Assembly (NCBI RefSeq): GCF_900115105.1
Contig: NZ_FOYP01000001.1
Coordinates: 1,142,097-1,206,096 of the forward strand
Direction of reading: 5' to 3'
From: Yoonia tamlensis
GTDB taxonomy: Bacteria; Pseudomonadota; Alphaproteobacteria; Rhodobacterales; Rhodobacteraceae
DNA: 64,000 bases
This document shows positions 10,479 to 19,180 of the stretch, in pieces. Under the pieces are notes generated by a model that had not been told where the DNA came from, searched no databases, and was given only the letters and a program-made list of their open reading frames with translations. The translations under genes and the position numbers were made by a program. Within the stretch, counting starts at the first letter, position 1; the number at the start of each line of letters is the position of its first letter.

Positions 10479-10502
10479 TTGGGGCGGCATGCACCGCCCC
10501 AA
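10479..10502 (-). terminator. GC-rich hairpin after icd
   Basis: A perfect nine-base-pair stem, TTGGGGCGG with CCGCCCCAA, and a six-base loop, 8 bases after the icd stop. The following minus-strand sequence lacks a strong T-run, so it may be a weak terminator or a 3'-end stabilising hairpin. Confidence 0.6.
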
Positions 10503-10509
10503 TGGTCGC

Positions 10510-11718
10510 TTACATCGCGGCGTTCAGGTTTTCGTCGATTTTTTCAAGGAAACCTTCGGTGGTCAGCCAGCTTTGGTCGGGGCCAACCAGCAACGCCAGA
10601 TCCTTGGTCATGTGGCCGCTTTCGACGGTATCAACGATGACTTTTTCCAAGGTCGAGGCAAACGCCATCAGCTGCGCGTTATCATCAAGCTTCGCACGAT
10701 GCTTGAGCCCGCCTGTCCATGCAAAAATAGAGGCGATCGAATTGGTGGATGTGGCTTGGCCCGCTTGATGCTGGCGGTAGTGGCGTGTCACAGTGCCGTG
10801 GGCGGCTTCGGCCTCGACAATTTTGCCATCGGGGGTCATCAACTGCGATGTCATCAGGCCCAATGATCCGAAGCCTTGGGCAACCGTATCGGACTGCACA
10901 TCGCCGTCATAGTTTTTACAGGCCCAGACAAATTTGCCCGACCATTTCATCGCGGATGCAACCATATCGTCGATCAGGCGGTGTTCGTACCAGATACCCG
11001 CTTCTTTGAATTTATCGGCAAATTCTTCTTCGTAAACCTGTTGAAACAGATCCTTGAACCGTCCGTCATAGGCTTTGAGGATGGTGTTTTTGGTCGACAG
11101 ATACACAGGCCAGCCGACATTCAGGCCATAGTTCAACGACGCGCGCGCAAAGTCGATGATCGATTGGTCAAGGTTATACATGCCCATCGCAACACCGGCA
11201 GAAGGGGCGTCATAGACTTCTTTTTCGATCACGGTGCCGTCTTCGCCGACAAATTTCATCGTTAGCTTGCCAGGGCCGGGCATCAGGAAATCGGTCGCTT
11301 TATACTGATCCCCAAAGGCGTGACGCCCGATCACAATCGGGTCGGTCCAGCCAGGCACAAGGCGCGGCACGTTTTTGCAAATAATCGGCGCGCGGAAAAC
11401 CACACCGCCCAGAATGTTGCGGATCGTGCCATTGGGGCTGCGCCACATTTTTTTCAGGCCGAATTCCTCAACACGGGCCTCATCGGGGGTGATGGTCGCG
11501 CATTTTACGCCAACGCCGTATTTTTTGATCGCCTCGGCGGCATCAATCGTGATCTGGTCGTTCGTTTCGTCGCGGACCTCCATGCCAAGATCATAATATT
11601 TCAGATCGACATCAAGATAGGGCAGGATCAGTTTCTTTTTGATGAAATCCCAGATGATGCGGGTCATTTCATCACCGTCGAGCTCGACGATCGGGTTCGC
11701 TACCTTGATCTTTGACAT
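10510..11718 (-). CDS. icd: NADP-dependent isocitrate dehydrogenase
   Basis: 402 residues from the ATG at 11718, with GGAG just upstream. It oxidises isocitrate to 2-oxoglutarate in the TCA cycle, making NADPH. The sequence ([27 protein letters not shown] at the start, later [16 protein letters not shown] and [18 protein letters not shown]) belongs to the homodimeric eukaryote-like IDH subfamily usual in alphaproteobacteria, not the E. coli Icd type. It is monocistronic, with a hairpin after the stop. A GTATAC repeat pair 65 bases upstream may be a regulator site. Confidence 0.97.
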   Translation of the reverse strand: MSKIKVANPIVELDGDEMTRIIWDFIKKKLILPYLDVDLKYYDLGMEVRDETNDQITIDAAEAIKKYGVGVKCATITPDEARVEEFGLKKMWRSPNGTIRNILGGVVFRAPIICKNVPRLVPGWTDPIVIGRHAFGDQYKATDFLMPGPGKLTMKFVGEDGTVIEKEVYDAPSAGVAMGMYNLDQSIIDFARASLNYGLNVGWPVYLSTKNTILKAYDGRFKDLFQQVYEEEFADKFKEAGIWYEHRLIDDMVASAMKWSGKFVWACKNYDGDVQSDTVAQGFGSLGLMTSQLMTPDGKIVEAEAAHGTVTRHYRQHQAGQATSTNSIASIFAWTGGLKHRAKLDDNAQLMAFASTLEKVIVDTVESGHMTKDLALLVGPDQSWLTTEGFLEKIDENLNAAM

Positions 11719-11782
11719 GGGGTTCTCCGGATTTGGTGGATTCTGTAACTGCATAACGTAAAGATATGCCTACTTAAAGACT

Positions 11783-11798
11783 GTATACGGTGGTATAC
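11783..11798. promoter_or_regulatory. Candidate operator: two GTATAC palindromes, 10 bases apart
   Basis: GTATAC at 11783-11788 and again at 11793-11798, separated by GGTG. Each copy is palindromic, the pair is symmetric, and the spacing is one helical turn. It lies in the divergent region 11719-11996 between icd and the outer-membrane protein gene, nearer icd. Such symmetry suits a dimeric regulator (GntR-type sites often contain GTATAC), but no regulator gene is adjacent. The rest of this region is AT-rich with nothing else recognised. Confidence 0.35.
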
Positions 11799-11996
11799 TA
11801 AAATACTTTCCACGGATTTAGCGGGGATCCTTGCCGAAATTATTAACTCCCGTCAGCAATGCAGTGCGTGCCTGTGCAAATTGGCAACAGCAAAATTTAC
11901 AATTTTCATAAAGGGATAGTGACTATTTGATCGTTTGGTCAAGGTGCACAGTGACGCGTCACCATTGTCGTGTTTTTATAAAAAAAGGTACAAAAA

Positions 11997-12578
11997 ATGA
12001 CTTCACTTTTTCATGTCGGCTGTATTGCCATCGCCGCTGCAACATTGGCAGTTTCTGCCCAGGCGCAATCAGTCGAAATTTATGGCGGTGCGACCTTTGG
12101 TGGTCAGGATCTTAATTACGGCCCTATCCCGCCAGCGAACCCAAATTTACAGCAGATGGACGCTGGCTATCTGGTTGGTGCCGGTGTCTACACTGCGATT
12201 CCCGGCGGATTTGAAGCTGGTCTTGATGCCATGCTAACCAGCCAGGATTATAGCAGCTGGGGCCCCGGCGGGAACCTTAAATCGCTCTCTCTCATGGCGA
12301 ATGGCCGCTATGTGTTCTCGATTCCAAACGCGAATATGACGGGTTATTTCGGCGTTGGTGTTGGTGCGATCACTTTGACGTATGAAGATACCCCGGCGCT
12401 GGCTGATGGCAACGACACAATTGCTGGCTACCAGCTCGAAGGTGGTTTGCGCTATACGCTTGGCGCTTATGAGACCTTTGCCGCGATCAAATACCAAGAA
12501 GGGTTCGATGAGGGCCTAATTCAGTCTGAATCAGTTGAATATAATTCGCTGAGCCTACTTGGCGGTATTCGCTTCTAA
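11997..12578 (+). CDS. Outer-membrane beta-barrel protein (small porin-like)
   Basis: 193 residues. A Sec signal peptide ends at about residue 23 (VSAQAQS). The mature part alternates short polar and hydrophobic strands (VEIYGGATFGGQDLNYG, FEAGLDAMLTSQDY, MTGYFGVGVGAITLTYED, SLSLLGGIRF) and ends in Phe, the usual BAM recognition residue. Size and pattern fit an eight-stranded barrel of the OmpA/OmpX-like opacity family. Function unknown. It is followed by a strong hairpin and preceded by about 280 bases of AT-rich promoter region. Confidence 0.8.
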   Translation: MTSLFHVGCIAIAAATLAVSAQAQSVEIYGGATFGGQDLNYGPIPPANPNLQQMDAGYLVGAGVYTAIPGGFEAGLDAMLTSQDYSSWGPGGNLKSLSLMANGRYVFSIPNANMTGYFGVGVGAITLTYEDTPALADGNDTIAGYQLEGGLRYTLGAYETFAAIKYQEGFDEGLIQSESVEYNSLSLLGGIRF

Positions 12579-12583
12579 TCACT

Positions 12584-12615
12584 GATGGCGCCGGAATGAC
12601 GGCGCCATCATTCCT
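12584..12615 (+). terminator. Hairpin terminator after the outer-membrane protein gene
   Basis: A perfect ten-base-pair stem (GATGGCGCCG with CGGCGCCATC) and six-base loop, six bases after the stop codon. The following T-run is weak (ATTCCT). Confidence 0.75.
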
Positions 12616-12651
12616 AAGACGATTGGCCAGAAATATACAGTTTGTAGGGTG

Positions 12652-12728
12652 TGGTAGGCCCGGAGGGACTTGAACCCCCAACCAAAGCGTTATGAGCGCT
12701 CTGCTCTAACCAATTGAGCTACAGGCCC
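12652..12728 (-). tRNA. tRNA with CAU anticodon (tRNA-Ile2 likely, or elongator tRNA-Met)
   Basis: On the minus strand a full 77-base cloverleaf with encoded CCA: acceptor GGGCCTG, D-arm GTAGCTCAATTGGTTAGAGC, anticodon loop CTCATAA (anticodon bases 12692-12694), T-loop TTCAAGT and discriminator A. A CAU anticodon in this non-initiator tRNA can be elongator Met, or the minor Ile tRNA whose C34 becomes lysidine. The overall sequence resembles the alphaproteobacterial Ile2 form more than the Met form as I recall them. The identity stays open. Confidence 0.93.
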
Positions 12729-13016
12729 CTTGCGGTCTTGAACTATCAGACCGTGCGGAGCCGTCAAGCGACAGTTTGCGGAAAATATGCAGCGAACGGC
12801 AGGCCTATCCAGTTGATGGGTTAATCGCCTGCCGCCGCAAACACCGAAGAGATACCATTGAAGTCGAGGAGGGCTTCGGTCTCGGGACGAATATTGCCCG
12901 ACAAGTCGTTAACAACTGGTAAGCGGATCGATATTTTATTGAAGTTTGTGCGCGACTACGCGTTGCGTCACAGCGGGGCTTGGGCTATCGCATTTGCATC
13001 TTATGAATGGGGTATC
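12729..13016. other. Intergenic region between the tRNA and purM
   Basis: About 290 bases. An open frame reaches from 12858 into purM, but it lacks family similarity, so this is treated as 5' non-coding sequence. It must carry the tRNA promoter (minus) and the purM promoter (plus). No clear operator or riboswitch was recognised. Confidence 0.4.
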
Positions 13017-14060
13017 ATGATGACCAAGAACGGCCTGACCTACGCAGATGCAGGGGTAGATATCGATGCGGGTAATACGCTTGTTGAGCGTATCAAGCCT
13101 GCCGCAAAACGCACAGCACGCCCTGGCGTGATGGCCGGCTTGGGTGGTTTCGGGGCGCTTTTTGACCTTAAATCAGCCGGATACACCGACCCGATCTTGG
13201 TCGGGGCAACAGATGGTGTCGGCACCAAACTGCGCATCGCCATTGATACCGGCAACGTCGATACAATCGGTATTGATCTGGTTGCGATGTGCGTGAATGA
13301 TCTGGTCTGCCAAGGGGCAGAGCCATTGTTTTTCCTTGATTATTTCGCGACCGGCAAGCTCGAGCTGGATCAGGCAACGCGGATTATCGAAGGCATCGCC
13401 GCAGGCTGCGAAGCATCGGGTTGCGCATTGATCGGTGGTGAAACCGCGGAAATGCCGGGCATGTATCATGACGGTGATTTTGACCTTGCGGGCTTTGCCG
13501 TGGGGGCGATGGAACGGGGTGCTGATTTGCCCGCTGGCGTGGCCGAGGGCGATATTTTGCTGGGGCTTGCGTCGGACGGGGTGCATTCGAACGGCTACTC
13601 CTTGGTGCGGCGTGTGGTCGAAATGTCGGGGCTTGCATGGTCCGACACCGCACCGTTTGCGGATGCAACATTGGGCGAGGCATTGCTTGCGCCGACCCGT
13701 CTATATGTCAAGCAAACGCTGGCCGCGGTGCGGGCAGGCGGCGTTCATGCGCTGGCCCATATCACCGGTGGCGGGTTGACCGAAAACCTGCCCCGCGTTC
13801 TGCCCGAAGGTTTGGGCGCGCAAATCGACCTTGGCGCGTGGGAATTGCCGCCTGTTTTCCGGTGGTTGGCCGAAACCGGCGGCATGGCCGAGGCTGAGTT
13901 GCTCAAGACATTCAACGCGGGCATCGGCATGGTACTGGCCGTTGATGCGGCCGAAGCCGAAGCGCTGACCGTGCTATTGGCCGAAACCGGCGAAACCGTG
14001 CATCACCTTGGCACCGTGACCAAAGGCGCAGGCGTCAGCTATACGGGCGCGCTTTTGTGA
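13017..14060 (+). CDS. purM: Phosphoribosylformylglycinamidine cyclo-ligase (AIR synthetase)
   Basis: 347 residues from the ATG at 13017; a second ATG follows at 13020, and an upstream in-frame extension to 12858 is longer than any normal PurM. The enzyme closes FGAM to aminoimidazole ribonucleotide with ATP, the fifth step of purine synthesis. [45 protein letters not shown] and [16 protein letters not shown] are family hallmarks. Its stop overlaps the GTG start of purN by four bases, the standard purMN operon. Confidence 0.97.
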   Translation: MMTKNGLTYADAGVDIDAGNTLVERIKPAAKRTARPGVMAGLGGFGALFDLKSAGYTDPILVGATDGVGTKLRIAIDTGNVDTIGIDLVAMCVNDLVCQGAEPLFFLDYFATGKLELDQATRIIEGIAAGCEASGCALIGGETAEMPGMYHDGDFDLAGFAVGAMERGADLPAGVAEGDILLGLASDGVHSNGYSLVRRVVEMSGLAWSDTAPFADATLGEALLAPTRLYVKQTLAAVRAGGVHALAHITGGGLTENLPRVLPEGLGAQIDLGAWELPPVFRWLAETGGMAEAELLKTFNAGIGMVLAVDAAEAEALTVLLAETGETVHHLGTVTKGAGVSYTGALL

Positions 14061-14653
14061 GTAAACGCGTTGCGATTCTGATATCTGGCGGCGGCTCCAA
14101 TATGGTGTCGCTGGTGAATGATATGACGGGCGACCACCCGGCGCGGCCTGTTCTGGTACTGTCAAATGACCCCAATGCGGGCGGGCTGGACAAGGCGCGC
14201 GGCTTGGGCGTGCCCACGGCAGCGGTGGATCACAAACCCTTTGGCAAGGATCGCGCCGGTTTTGAAACCGCGCTGAATGCCGCCTTGGATGCGGCAAAGC
14301 CCGATATTATTTGTCTGGCAGGGTTCATGCGGATTTTGACCGCAGATTTCACCCGTAAATGGGGTGGGCGGATGCTGAATATCCATCCGTCATTATTGCC
14401 CAAATACAAAGGGTTGCACACACACGCCCGCGCTCTGGAGGCAGGCGATGCGCAGCACGGTTGCAGCGTCCATGAGGTCACCGCCGAACTGGATGGCGGT
14501 CCGATCTTGGGGCAGGCGGTCATCGCCGTGCGCCCCGATGATACGCCTGACAGTCTGGCCGCGCGGCTTTTGCCGTTTGAGCACCAGCTTTACCCGCAAG
14601 TGTTGCGCCGATACGCCGCTGGCGACCGCACGCCGCTGCTGATTGGTGGCTAA
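14057..14653 (+). CDS. purN: Phosphoribosylglycinamide formyltransferase (GART)
   Basis: 198 residues, GTG start overlapping the purM stop. It transfers a formyl group from 10-formyl-THF to [13 protein letters not shown] near the N-terminus binds the phosphate. The [10 protein letters not shown] and [21 protein letters not shown] blocks hold the catalytic Asn and His, and the later [16 protein letters not shown] contains the catalytic Asp. It is cytoplasmic and co-translated with PurM. Confidence 0.97.
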   Translation: MSKRVAILISGGGSNMVSLVNDMTGDHPARPVLVLSNDPNAGGLDKARGLGVPTAAVDHKPFGKDRAGFETALNAALDAAKPDIICLAGFMRILTADFTRKWGGRMLNIHPSLLPKYKGLHTHARALEAGDAQHGCSVHEVTAELDGGPILGQAVIAVRPDDTPDSLAARLLPFEHQLYPQVLRRYAAGDRTPLLIGG

Positions 14654-14727
14654 GCTTTTCATTGATGGGCCAATCGCCTATCTATCGGTCCACTGTAGCA
14701 ATGTAATGAACGATTAACGGACGACGC

Positions 14728-15885
14728 ATGAAGAAAATTACAACGACCGAAGCCTTGGCGACCTTTTGTAAAGAGGCGGCAAAGCGGGCCTATGTGACCG
14801 TCGATACCGAATTTCTGCGTGAACGGACCTATTATTCGAAACTTTGCCTTGTGCAGTTGGCCTACCGCGACGAGGCGGGCGAAGACGCCGTGCTGGTTGA
14901 CCCGCTGGTTGACGGGCTGTCGCTTGCGCCGCTTTACGACCTGTTTCGCGATCACGGCGTGGTCAAAGTATTCCATGCCGCGCGTCAGGACCTTGAAATT
15001 TTCTATGTAGACGAAGGTGTTATCCCCGAACCCTTGTTCGACACACAAGTGGCCGCGATGGTTTGCGGCTTTGGCGAACAGGTGGGTTATGAAACGCTTG
15101 TGCGCAAGATTGCCAAGGCCGATCTGGATAAATCTTCGCGTTTTACCGATTGGTCACGCCGTCCGCTGACCGAAGCGCAGGCGCAATATGCGCTGGCTGA
15201 TGTCACGCATTTACGCGATATTTACGAATTCCTGTCTGACCAGCTTGTTAAGAACAGCCGCAAGAAATGGGTGGCCGAAGAACTGGCCGTGCTGCAAAAC
15301 CCGCAGACTTATGAAGCGGACCCCGAAAATGCGTGGAAACGGGTCAAGACCCGCACCCAATCGGGCCGCTTTCTGGCGATTGTGCGCGAACTTGCGCGGT
15401 TCCGCGAAACTTATGCGCAGGCCCGCGATATTCCGCGCAACCGCGTGTTCAAGGACGACGCATTGGTTGAACTTGCCTCAACCAAACCCAAGTCAGAACA
15501 GGATTTAGGCCGCTCGCGGTTGCTTTTGCGCGAGGCCCGCAAAGGCGAGATTGCCCAAGGCATCTTGCAGGCCGTGCAGGACGGGCTGAATGTTGCGGCC
15601 GATGATTTGCCAAGCATTCACAATCCGCGCGCAAAATTGCAGGTGAACCCTGCTTTGGCCGAAATGTTGCGCGTTTTGCTGAAGGCCAAGACCGATCACG
15701 AAGGTGTGGCGCCGAAACTGATCGCATCTTCTGCCGATCTTGATGCGCTTGCGGGCGGTGAACGCGATGTGCCCGCCCTGAAGGGCTGGCGGCGCGAGGT
15801 CTTTGGCCATGACGCGCTGCGCATGTGTGACGGGCTTGTCGGGCTGGCCGTAAAGGGCCAAAAGGTTGTGACCGTCGCGCTTTGA
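14728..15885 (+). CDS. rnd: Ribonuclease D
   Basis: 385 residues. A DEDD-type 3'-5' exoribonuclease that trims tRNA and other stable RNA 3' ends. Exo I is VDTEFLRERTYY (D26, E28), Exo II lies in VFHAARQDLEIF, and Exo III is YALADVTHL. The second half contains an HRDC helix bundle (RELARFRETYAQARDIPRNRVF). It starts 74 bases after purN and may have its own promoter. sufE follows closely. Confidence 0.95.
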   Translation: MKKITTTEALATFCKEAAKRAYVTVDTEFLRERTYYSKLCLVQLAYRDEAGEDAVLVDPLVDGLSLAPLYDLFRDHGVVKVFHAARQDLEIFYVDEGVIPEPLFDTQVAAMVCGFGEQVGYETLVRKIAKADLDKSSRFTDWSRRPLTEAQAQYALADVTHLRDIYEFLSDQLVKNSRKKWVAEELAVLQNPQTYEADPENAWKRVKTRTQSGRFLAIVRELARFRETYAQARDIPRNRVFKDDALVELASTKPKSEQDLGRSRLLLREARKGEIAQGILQAVQDGLNVAADDLPSIHNPRAKLQVNPALAEMLRVLLKAKTDHEGVAPKLIASSADLDALAGGERDVPALKGWRREVFGHDALRMCDGLVGLAVKGQKVVTVAL

Positions 15886-15907
15886 GCGTAATTAAATGAG
15901 ACGAATA

Positions 15908-16321
15908 ATGGCAAATGCTGACTTTGAAGAACTGGTCGAAACCTTTGAATTCCTTGACGATTGGGAAGACCGCTATCGCCATGTGATCGAGATGGGCAAG
16001 GCGATGGACCCGCTGGAAGAGGCGTTTCGCGTACCCGCGACCAAGGTCGACGGCTGCGCCAGTCAGGTCTGGCTTGTGCCGCAGATAAGCGACGGGGTGC
16101 TCACATTTCGCGGGGCATCTGACGCGATGATCGTGCAGGGGCTGATTGCGGTGCTGTCGGCGCTATATAACGGCCAGCCCGTCGCGGATATTCTGGCAAC
16201 TGACGCCCCTGCGGAACTGGCGCGGCTTGGTCTGAATGATCACCTGTCGGCACAGCGGTCGAACGGGTTGCGCGCGATGGTCGAACGTATCCGCGAAACG
16301 GCGGCAGCCTCAGAGAGCTAA
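15908..16321 (+). CDS. sufE: SufE-family sulfur acceptor protein
   Basis: 137 residues from the ATG at 15908; an in-frame ATG at 15896 is possible. SufE accepts persulfide sulfur from the cysteine desulfurase SufS for Fe-S cluster assembly. The active cysteine is C50 in KVDGCASQVWL. The start DFEELVETFEFLDDWEDRYRHVIEMGK is typical of the family. No suf operon genes are adjacent, so this copy stands outside the main cluster. The 3' end overlaps the convergent Hint-domain gene by 12 bases. Confidence 0.93.
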   Translation: MANADFEELVETFEFLDDWEDRYRHVIEMGKAMDPLEEAFRVPATKVDGCASQVWLVPQISDGVLTFRGASDAMIVQGLIAVLSALYNGQPVADILATDAPAELARLGLNDHLSAQRSNGLRAMVERIRETAAASES

Positions 16322-17329
16322 GGCGTTGTAAGGTGTGCTTTGCTGCCAGTTATCGTGCTGAAGAAGTGTCACTTCGCGCGGTTTGAGAGAGGGCAAACAG
16401 GTTTGGTGCAAGCGCGCGTGTTGGCTGACGTCACAATGCGTGGTTGCGGTAGTGATTTCGTCAATTTTCCGCGGGCCGAGTATGTGATTACTCACGGGTC
16501 CAAGCACAAGTGTTTCAGCCCAAATTCCGCCCGCACAAACCAGCGTATGCGCTTCGCACAGCAGATGGTAGTAAGTCACTGTGTTTTCGAAATCTTCAAC
16601 CGTTGCACGTTGGCCATCAGCCAATGCTTTGGCAGGTACAAGAACATCACTTGAACCAAAATAGAGCGATGCGATCGGACCTGACAGCAAGATACGATGA
16701 TTGCCCGATAGCCGGATGGCAGGTTGATCCGGCGCACGACCAAATGTCGTCGGCGCGAAGGTTAGTGGTCGTGCGGCAGCATTGGCCGGATTGGTCAAAT
16801 CGGTAACGTGCTGAACGCCAACCCAAAGAACCTTGGTCGGGTTTCCTTCCCAATCCACCAGACGGTCACCGGTCCGGATGTCCTCTACCTTTTTGTACCC
16901 GCCTACAGTCAGGATGGGGGTGCCGCTTACAAAGCAAATTGGTGTCGTTGCTGAAGGGTTATCATCAAGATTAAATATCATTGCGATACGGGAAATGTCG
17001 CTAGGTTCGCCGTCTGGAAAAACCATGTACAGCGTACCATCATTTGGATCTTGGAGTAGAATGACAGGCGCTTGCGGGCCAACACCAACCGTAAGTGGTC
17101 CAAGTGCGACACCAGCCTGTACGGTTCCCGTCGCAATCACATTCATCACGGTGGAATCCAGTTCGGCGGTGTCGCCCGGTGTTACAATCCCATCTGAATC
17201 TTCAACTGTCTGCGTTGTGGCCGCTCCAAAATTGCTCAGAACTATTGTTGTGTTCGATGTGAGCAAGTTCGCTATCAAAAGTGATCCTGTGTATTCTCTG
17301 ACTGTACAGGTGAGTTGGACCATGCCCAT
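16310..17329 (-). CDS. Hint-domain (Hedgehog/intein-type) protein
   Basis: 339 residues; the ATG at 17323 is better placed relative to GGGA and would give 337. Residues 1-130 are a strand-rich region with no recognised family. At C132 a Hint domain begins with CFVSGTPI; it carries GDRLVDWEGNPTKVLWVG and the catalytic-type His at H211 (SGNHRILL). Hint domains self-cleave by an N-S shift at the starting Cys. Proteins with this layout are common in roseobacters and are often secreted by type I systems, but no type I transporter is nearby and no RTX repeats are seen. No signal peptide. Role unknown. Confidence 0.8.
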   Translation of the reverse strand: MGMVQLTCTVREYTGSLLIANLLTSNTTIVLSNFGAATTQTVEDSDGIVTPGDTAELDSTVMNVIATGTVQAGVALGPLTVGVGPQAPVILLQDPNDGTLYMVFPDGEPSDISRIAMIFNLDDNPSATTPICFVSGTPILTVGGYKKVEDIRTGDRLVDWEGNPTKVLWVGVQHVTDLTNPANAAARPLTFAPTTFGRAPDQPAIRLSGNHRILLSGPIASLYFGSSDVLVPAKALADGQRATVEDFENTVTYYHLLCEAHTLVCAGGIWAETLVLGPVSNHILGPRKIDEITTATTHCDVSQHARLHQTCLPSLKPREVTLLQHDNWQQSTPYNALAL

Positions 17330-17496
17330 GTTCCCATGCGATGTAGGCAGACTCGGAATCGTACCAATGGGAATTTGGTGTTTCCGAATTCTCCCCTAGA
17401 TTGCGTATGGTTAATTTCTTGCATTCTTGAGGTGTTAGAACAAGGTGAATCGCACATCTCTAGGGTGTTTTTATTTTCCCTTTCAGCTTTGACTAC

Positions 17497-18120
17497 TTAG
17501 AGGGCATTAAGTGTATTTTTCAGATCGCCGTAACCGGTGAACCGGTATTCAAATGCGAGCCCCAGACGGTCGGCGCATTCTTTTGCCTTTTCGACCAGTT
17601 CGGGGTTCTCGACCTGCGCCTGATAGACCAGTTTTTCGTAATTGCCGAAATACATGTCGCGCAATTGCGGATGTTTGGACAGGCCCAAAGGTTCCCAGAC
17701 AAAGGCATCAAACTGGCGCACCAGAAAATCGGTCAGATAGAACGATGTAACCTCGCCCATTTGCGCAAAGCGGTCATTGCCTTCGTAGAAGGAATAGCAA
17801 TGTGGCCCCGCGATCATTTTCACGCCTAGTTCATCGCAGGTTTTTTGCAACTGCCCGCCGGTGCCACAATCGGCGTAGACGATAAATATCCGGTCGTAAT
17901 TGTCGCGCTGCGCCGCCACAGCCTTGCGCACGGCGGGTTCAATTTTTTCGGGGCGGCTGTGATAGATGGCGGGCAGGCATTGCAGATCAAGATGGTCCCA
18001 GCCGTTGCCTTTGATCAGCGCAAGGATTTCACGCGCAAGCGCGCCGCAGGCAATCAGCAACACGCGGCCATTGCCAATCGGTGCCAGCCCGTCATGGGTC
18101 AGGGTGCCGTCACTGGTCAT
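17497..18120 (-). CDS. DUF1638 family protein, corrinoid-operon associated
   Basis: 207 residues from the ATG at 18120, with GGGGCA upstream and a four-base overlap with the preceding small membrane gene. Conserved-looking metal-ligand residues are C25 (ACGALAREI), C48, H54, C85 (YADCGTGGQL), C95, H107 and C108 (GPHCYSFYEG). No characterised function is known to me for DUF1638. Position in one operon with a corrinoid protein suggests a part in corrinoid-dependent methyl transfer or corrinoid upkeep. This is inference. Confidence 0.8.
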   Translation of the reverse strand: MTSDGTLTHDGLAPIGNGRVLLIACGALAREILALIKGNGWDHLDLQCLPAIYHSRPEKIEPAVRKAVAAQRDNYDRIFIVYADCGTGGQLQKTCDELGVKMIAGPHCYSFYEGNDRFAQMGEVTSFYLTDFLVRQFDAFVWEPLGLSKHPQLRDMYFGNYEKLVYQAQVENPELVEKAKECADRLGLAFEYRFTGYGDLKNTLNAL

Positions 18121-18275
18121 TGTTTTTTGCCCCAAAACCGCAGGGCGATTGTCAGCGCCAATAGGGCCAGAATGCCAAGCGGTGCCAGCTCGCCTGCTCC
18201 TGAAATGGCCCAAACGGTCAGTGCCGCAAGGGCGATAACGCTGATAAGGATTATGGCAAATGTCGTGCGCGGCAT
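18117..18275 (-). CDS. Small membrane protein in the corrinoid operon
   Basis: 52 residues from the ATG at 18275, chosen for AGGA eight bases upstream; ATG 18290 or GTG 18335 would lengthen it. Two hydrophobic stretches, TFAIILISVIALAALTVWAI and LGILALLALTIALRFW, suggest two inner-membrane helices, with a basic tail ending in GKKQ. It overlaps the DUF1638 start by four bases and lies 46 bases after the corrinoid gene. No family recognised. Confidence 0.6.
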   Translation of the reverse strand: MPRTTFAIILISVIALAALTVWAISGAGELAPLGILALLALTIALRFWGKKQ

Positions 18276-18321
18276 CGGATGTCCTGTCATGGGCGTTAGA
18301 TAGGATGCCGCGCCAAAATTG

Positions 18322-19026
18322 CTAGGTGGCAGCACCGCTATTGTGTTTGCGCGCGATCAGCGCTTTGGCGGTTTCAACGGCGACGGCCGCATCACGACAA
18401 TAGGCGTCAGCGCCGATGGCTTTGCCGAATTCTTCGTTCAGCGGCGCGCCACCGACCAGCACGATATAATCGTCGCGCATGCCTTTTTCGATCATCGTGT
18501 CGATCACGACTTTCATATAGGGCATTGTGGTGGTCAGCAGGGCGGACATGCCCAGAATGTCTGCGTCTTCGGCGATCAGCGCGTCGACATAGGCCTCGAC
18601 TGCATTATTGATCCCCAGATCTTTGACCTCAAAGCCTGCACCTTCCATCATCATCGCCACAAGGTTCTTGCCGATGTCGTGGATGTCGCCTTTGACTGTG
18701 CCGATGACCATTTTACCCATGCGCGGCGCGCCTGTCGCGATCAGCAGCGGTTTCAGGATGGACATGCCGCCCTTCATCGCATTGGCGGCCAGAAGCACCT
18801 CTGGAACAAAAAGAATCCCGTCGCGGAAATCATGGCCGACGATGGTCATGCCCCCGACAAGCGCCTCTGTCAGCACCTTGTAAGGTGCCCAACCGCGCGC
18901 GATGAGGATATTCACACCCTCTTCGATTTCTTCCTTCATGCCGTCATAAAGGTCGTCAAACATCTGCGCGACAAGATCTTCGTCGTTCAGTTCGGACAGG
19001 ATGATGTCATCTTCTTCGTCGGACAT
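18322..19026 (-). CDS. B12-binding corrinoid methyl-carrier protein (MtbC/MtgC-like)
   Basis: 234 residues. The helical cap domain (about 15-95) precedes a Rossmann-like cobalamin domain. GDIHDIGK at 113-120 supplies the base-off axial ligand H116, and LGMSALLTTTMPYMKVVID and VLVGGAPLNEEFG follow as in MetH and methylamine/glycine-betaine corrinoid proteins. Such carriers shuttle a methyl group between a substrate methyltransferase and a THF methyltransferase. Neither partner is in the window; bmt at 24.4 kb is corrinoid-independent by family. First gene of an operon with a small membrane protein and DUF1638, with AGAGGTG before the ATG. Confidence 0.9.
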   Translation of the reverse strand: MSDEEDDIILSELNDEDLVAQMFDDLYDGMKEEIEEGVNILIARGWAPYKVLTEALVGGMTIVGHDFRDGILFVPEVLLAANAMKGGMSILKPLLIATGAPRMGKMVIGTVKGDIHDIGKNLVAMMMEGAGFEVKDLGINNAVEAYVDALIAEDADILGMSALLTTTMPYMKVVIDTMIEKGMRDDYIVLVGGAPLNEEFGKAIGADAYCRDAAVAVETAKALIARKHNSGAAT

Positions 19027-19131
19027 TTGGCACCTCTTTTGCGTTTCTCCTTACGTAATGCGCCCAAATTGATTTGGCCAGCCAGTGATTTACGACATTC
19101 GCAATTTCAATCCCGACTCGCCGTTGTACAT

Positions 19132-19146
19132 GTTCGTCTTTTGTTC
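19132..19146 (+). promoter_or_regulatory. LexA (SOS) box upstream of imuA
   Basis: GTTC-GTCTTTT-GTTC, an exact match to the alphaproteobacterial GTTC-N7-GTTC form of the LexA operator, 34 bases before the imuA start. It puts the whole imuA-imuB-dnaE2 cassette under SOS control, by established behaviour of this cassette. Confidence 0.9.
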
Positions 19147-19180
19147 TAAATTTGCGGGTGGATGAGGATGATTTGCCGTG

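Noticed and set aside
18319..19149. A 276-codon plus-strand open frame
   Set aside because: Antisense to the corrinoid protein gene, which has intact cobalamin motifs.
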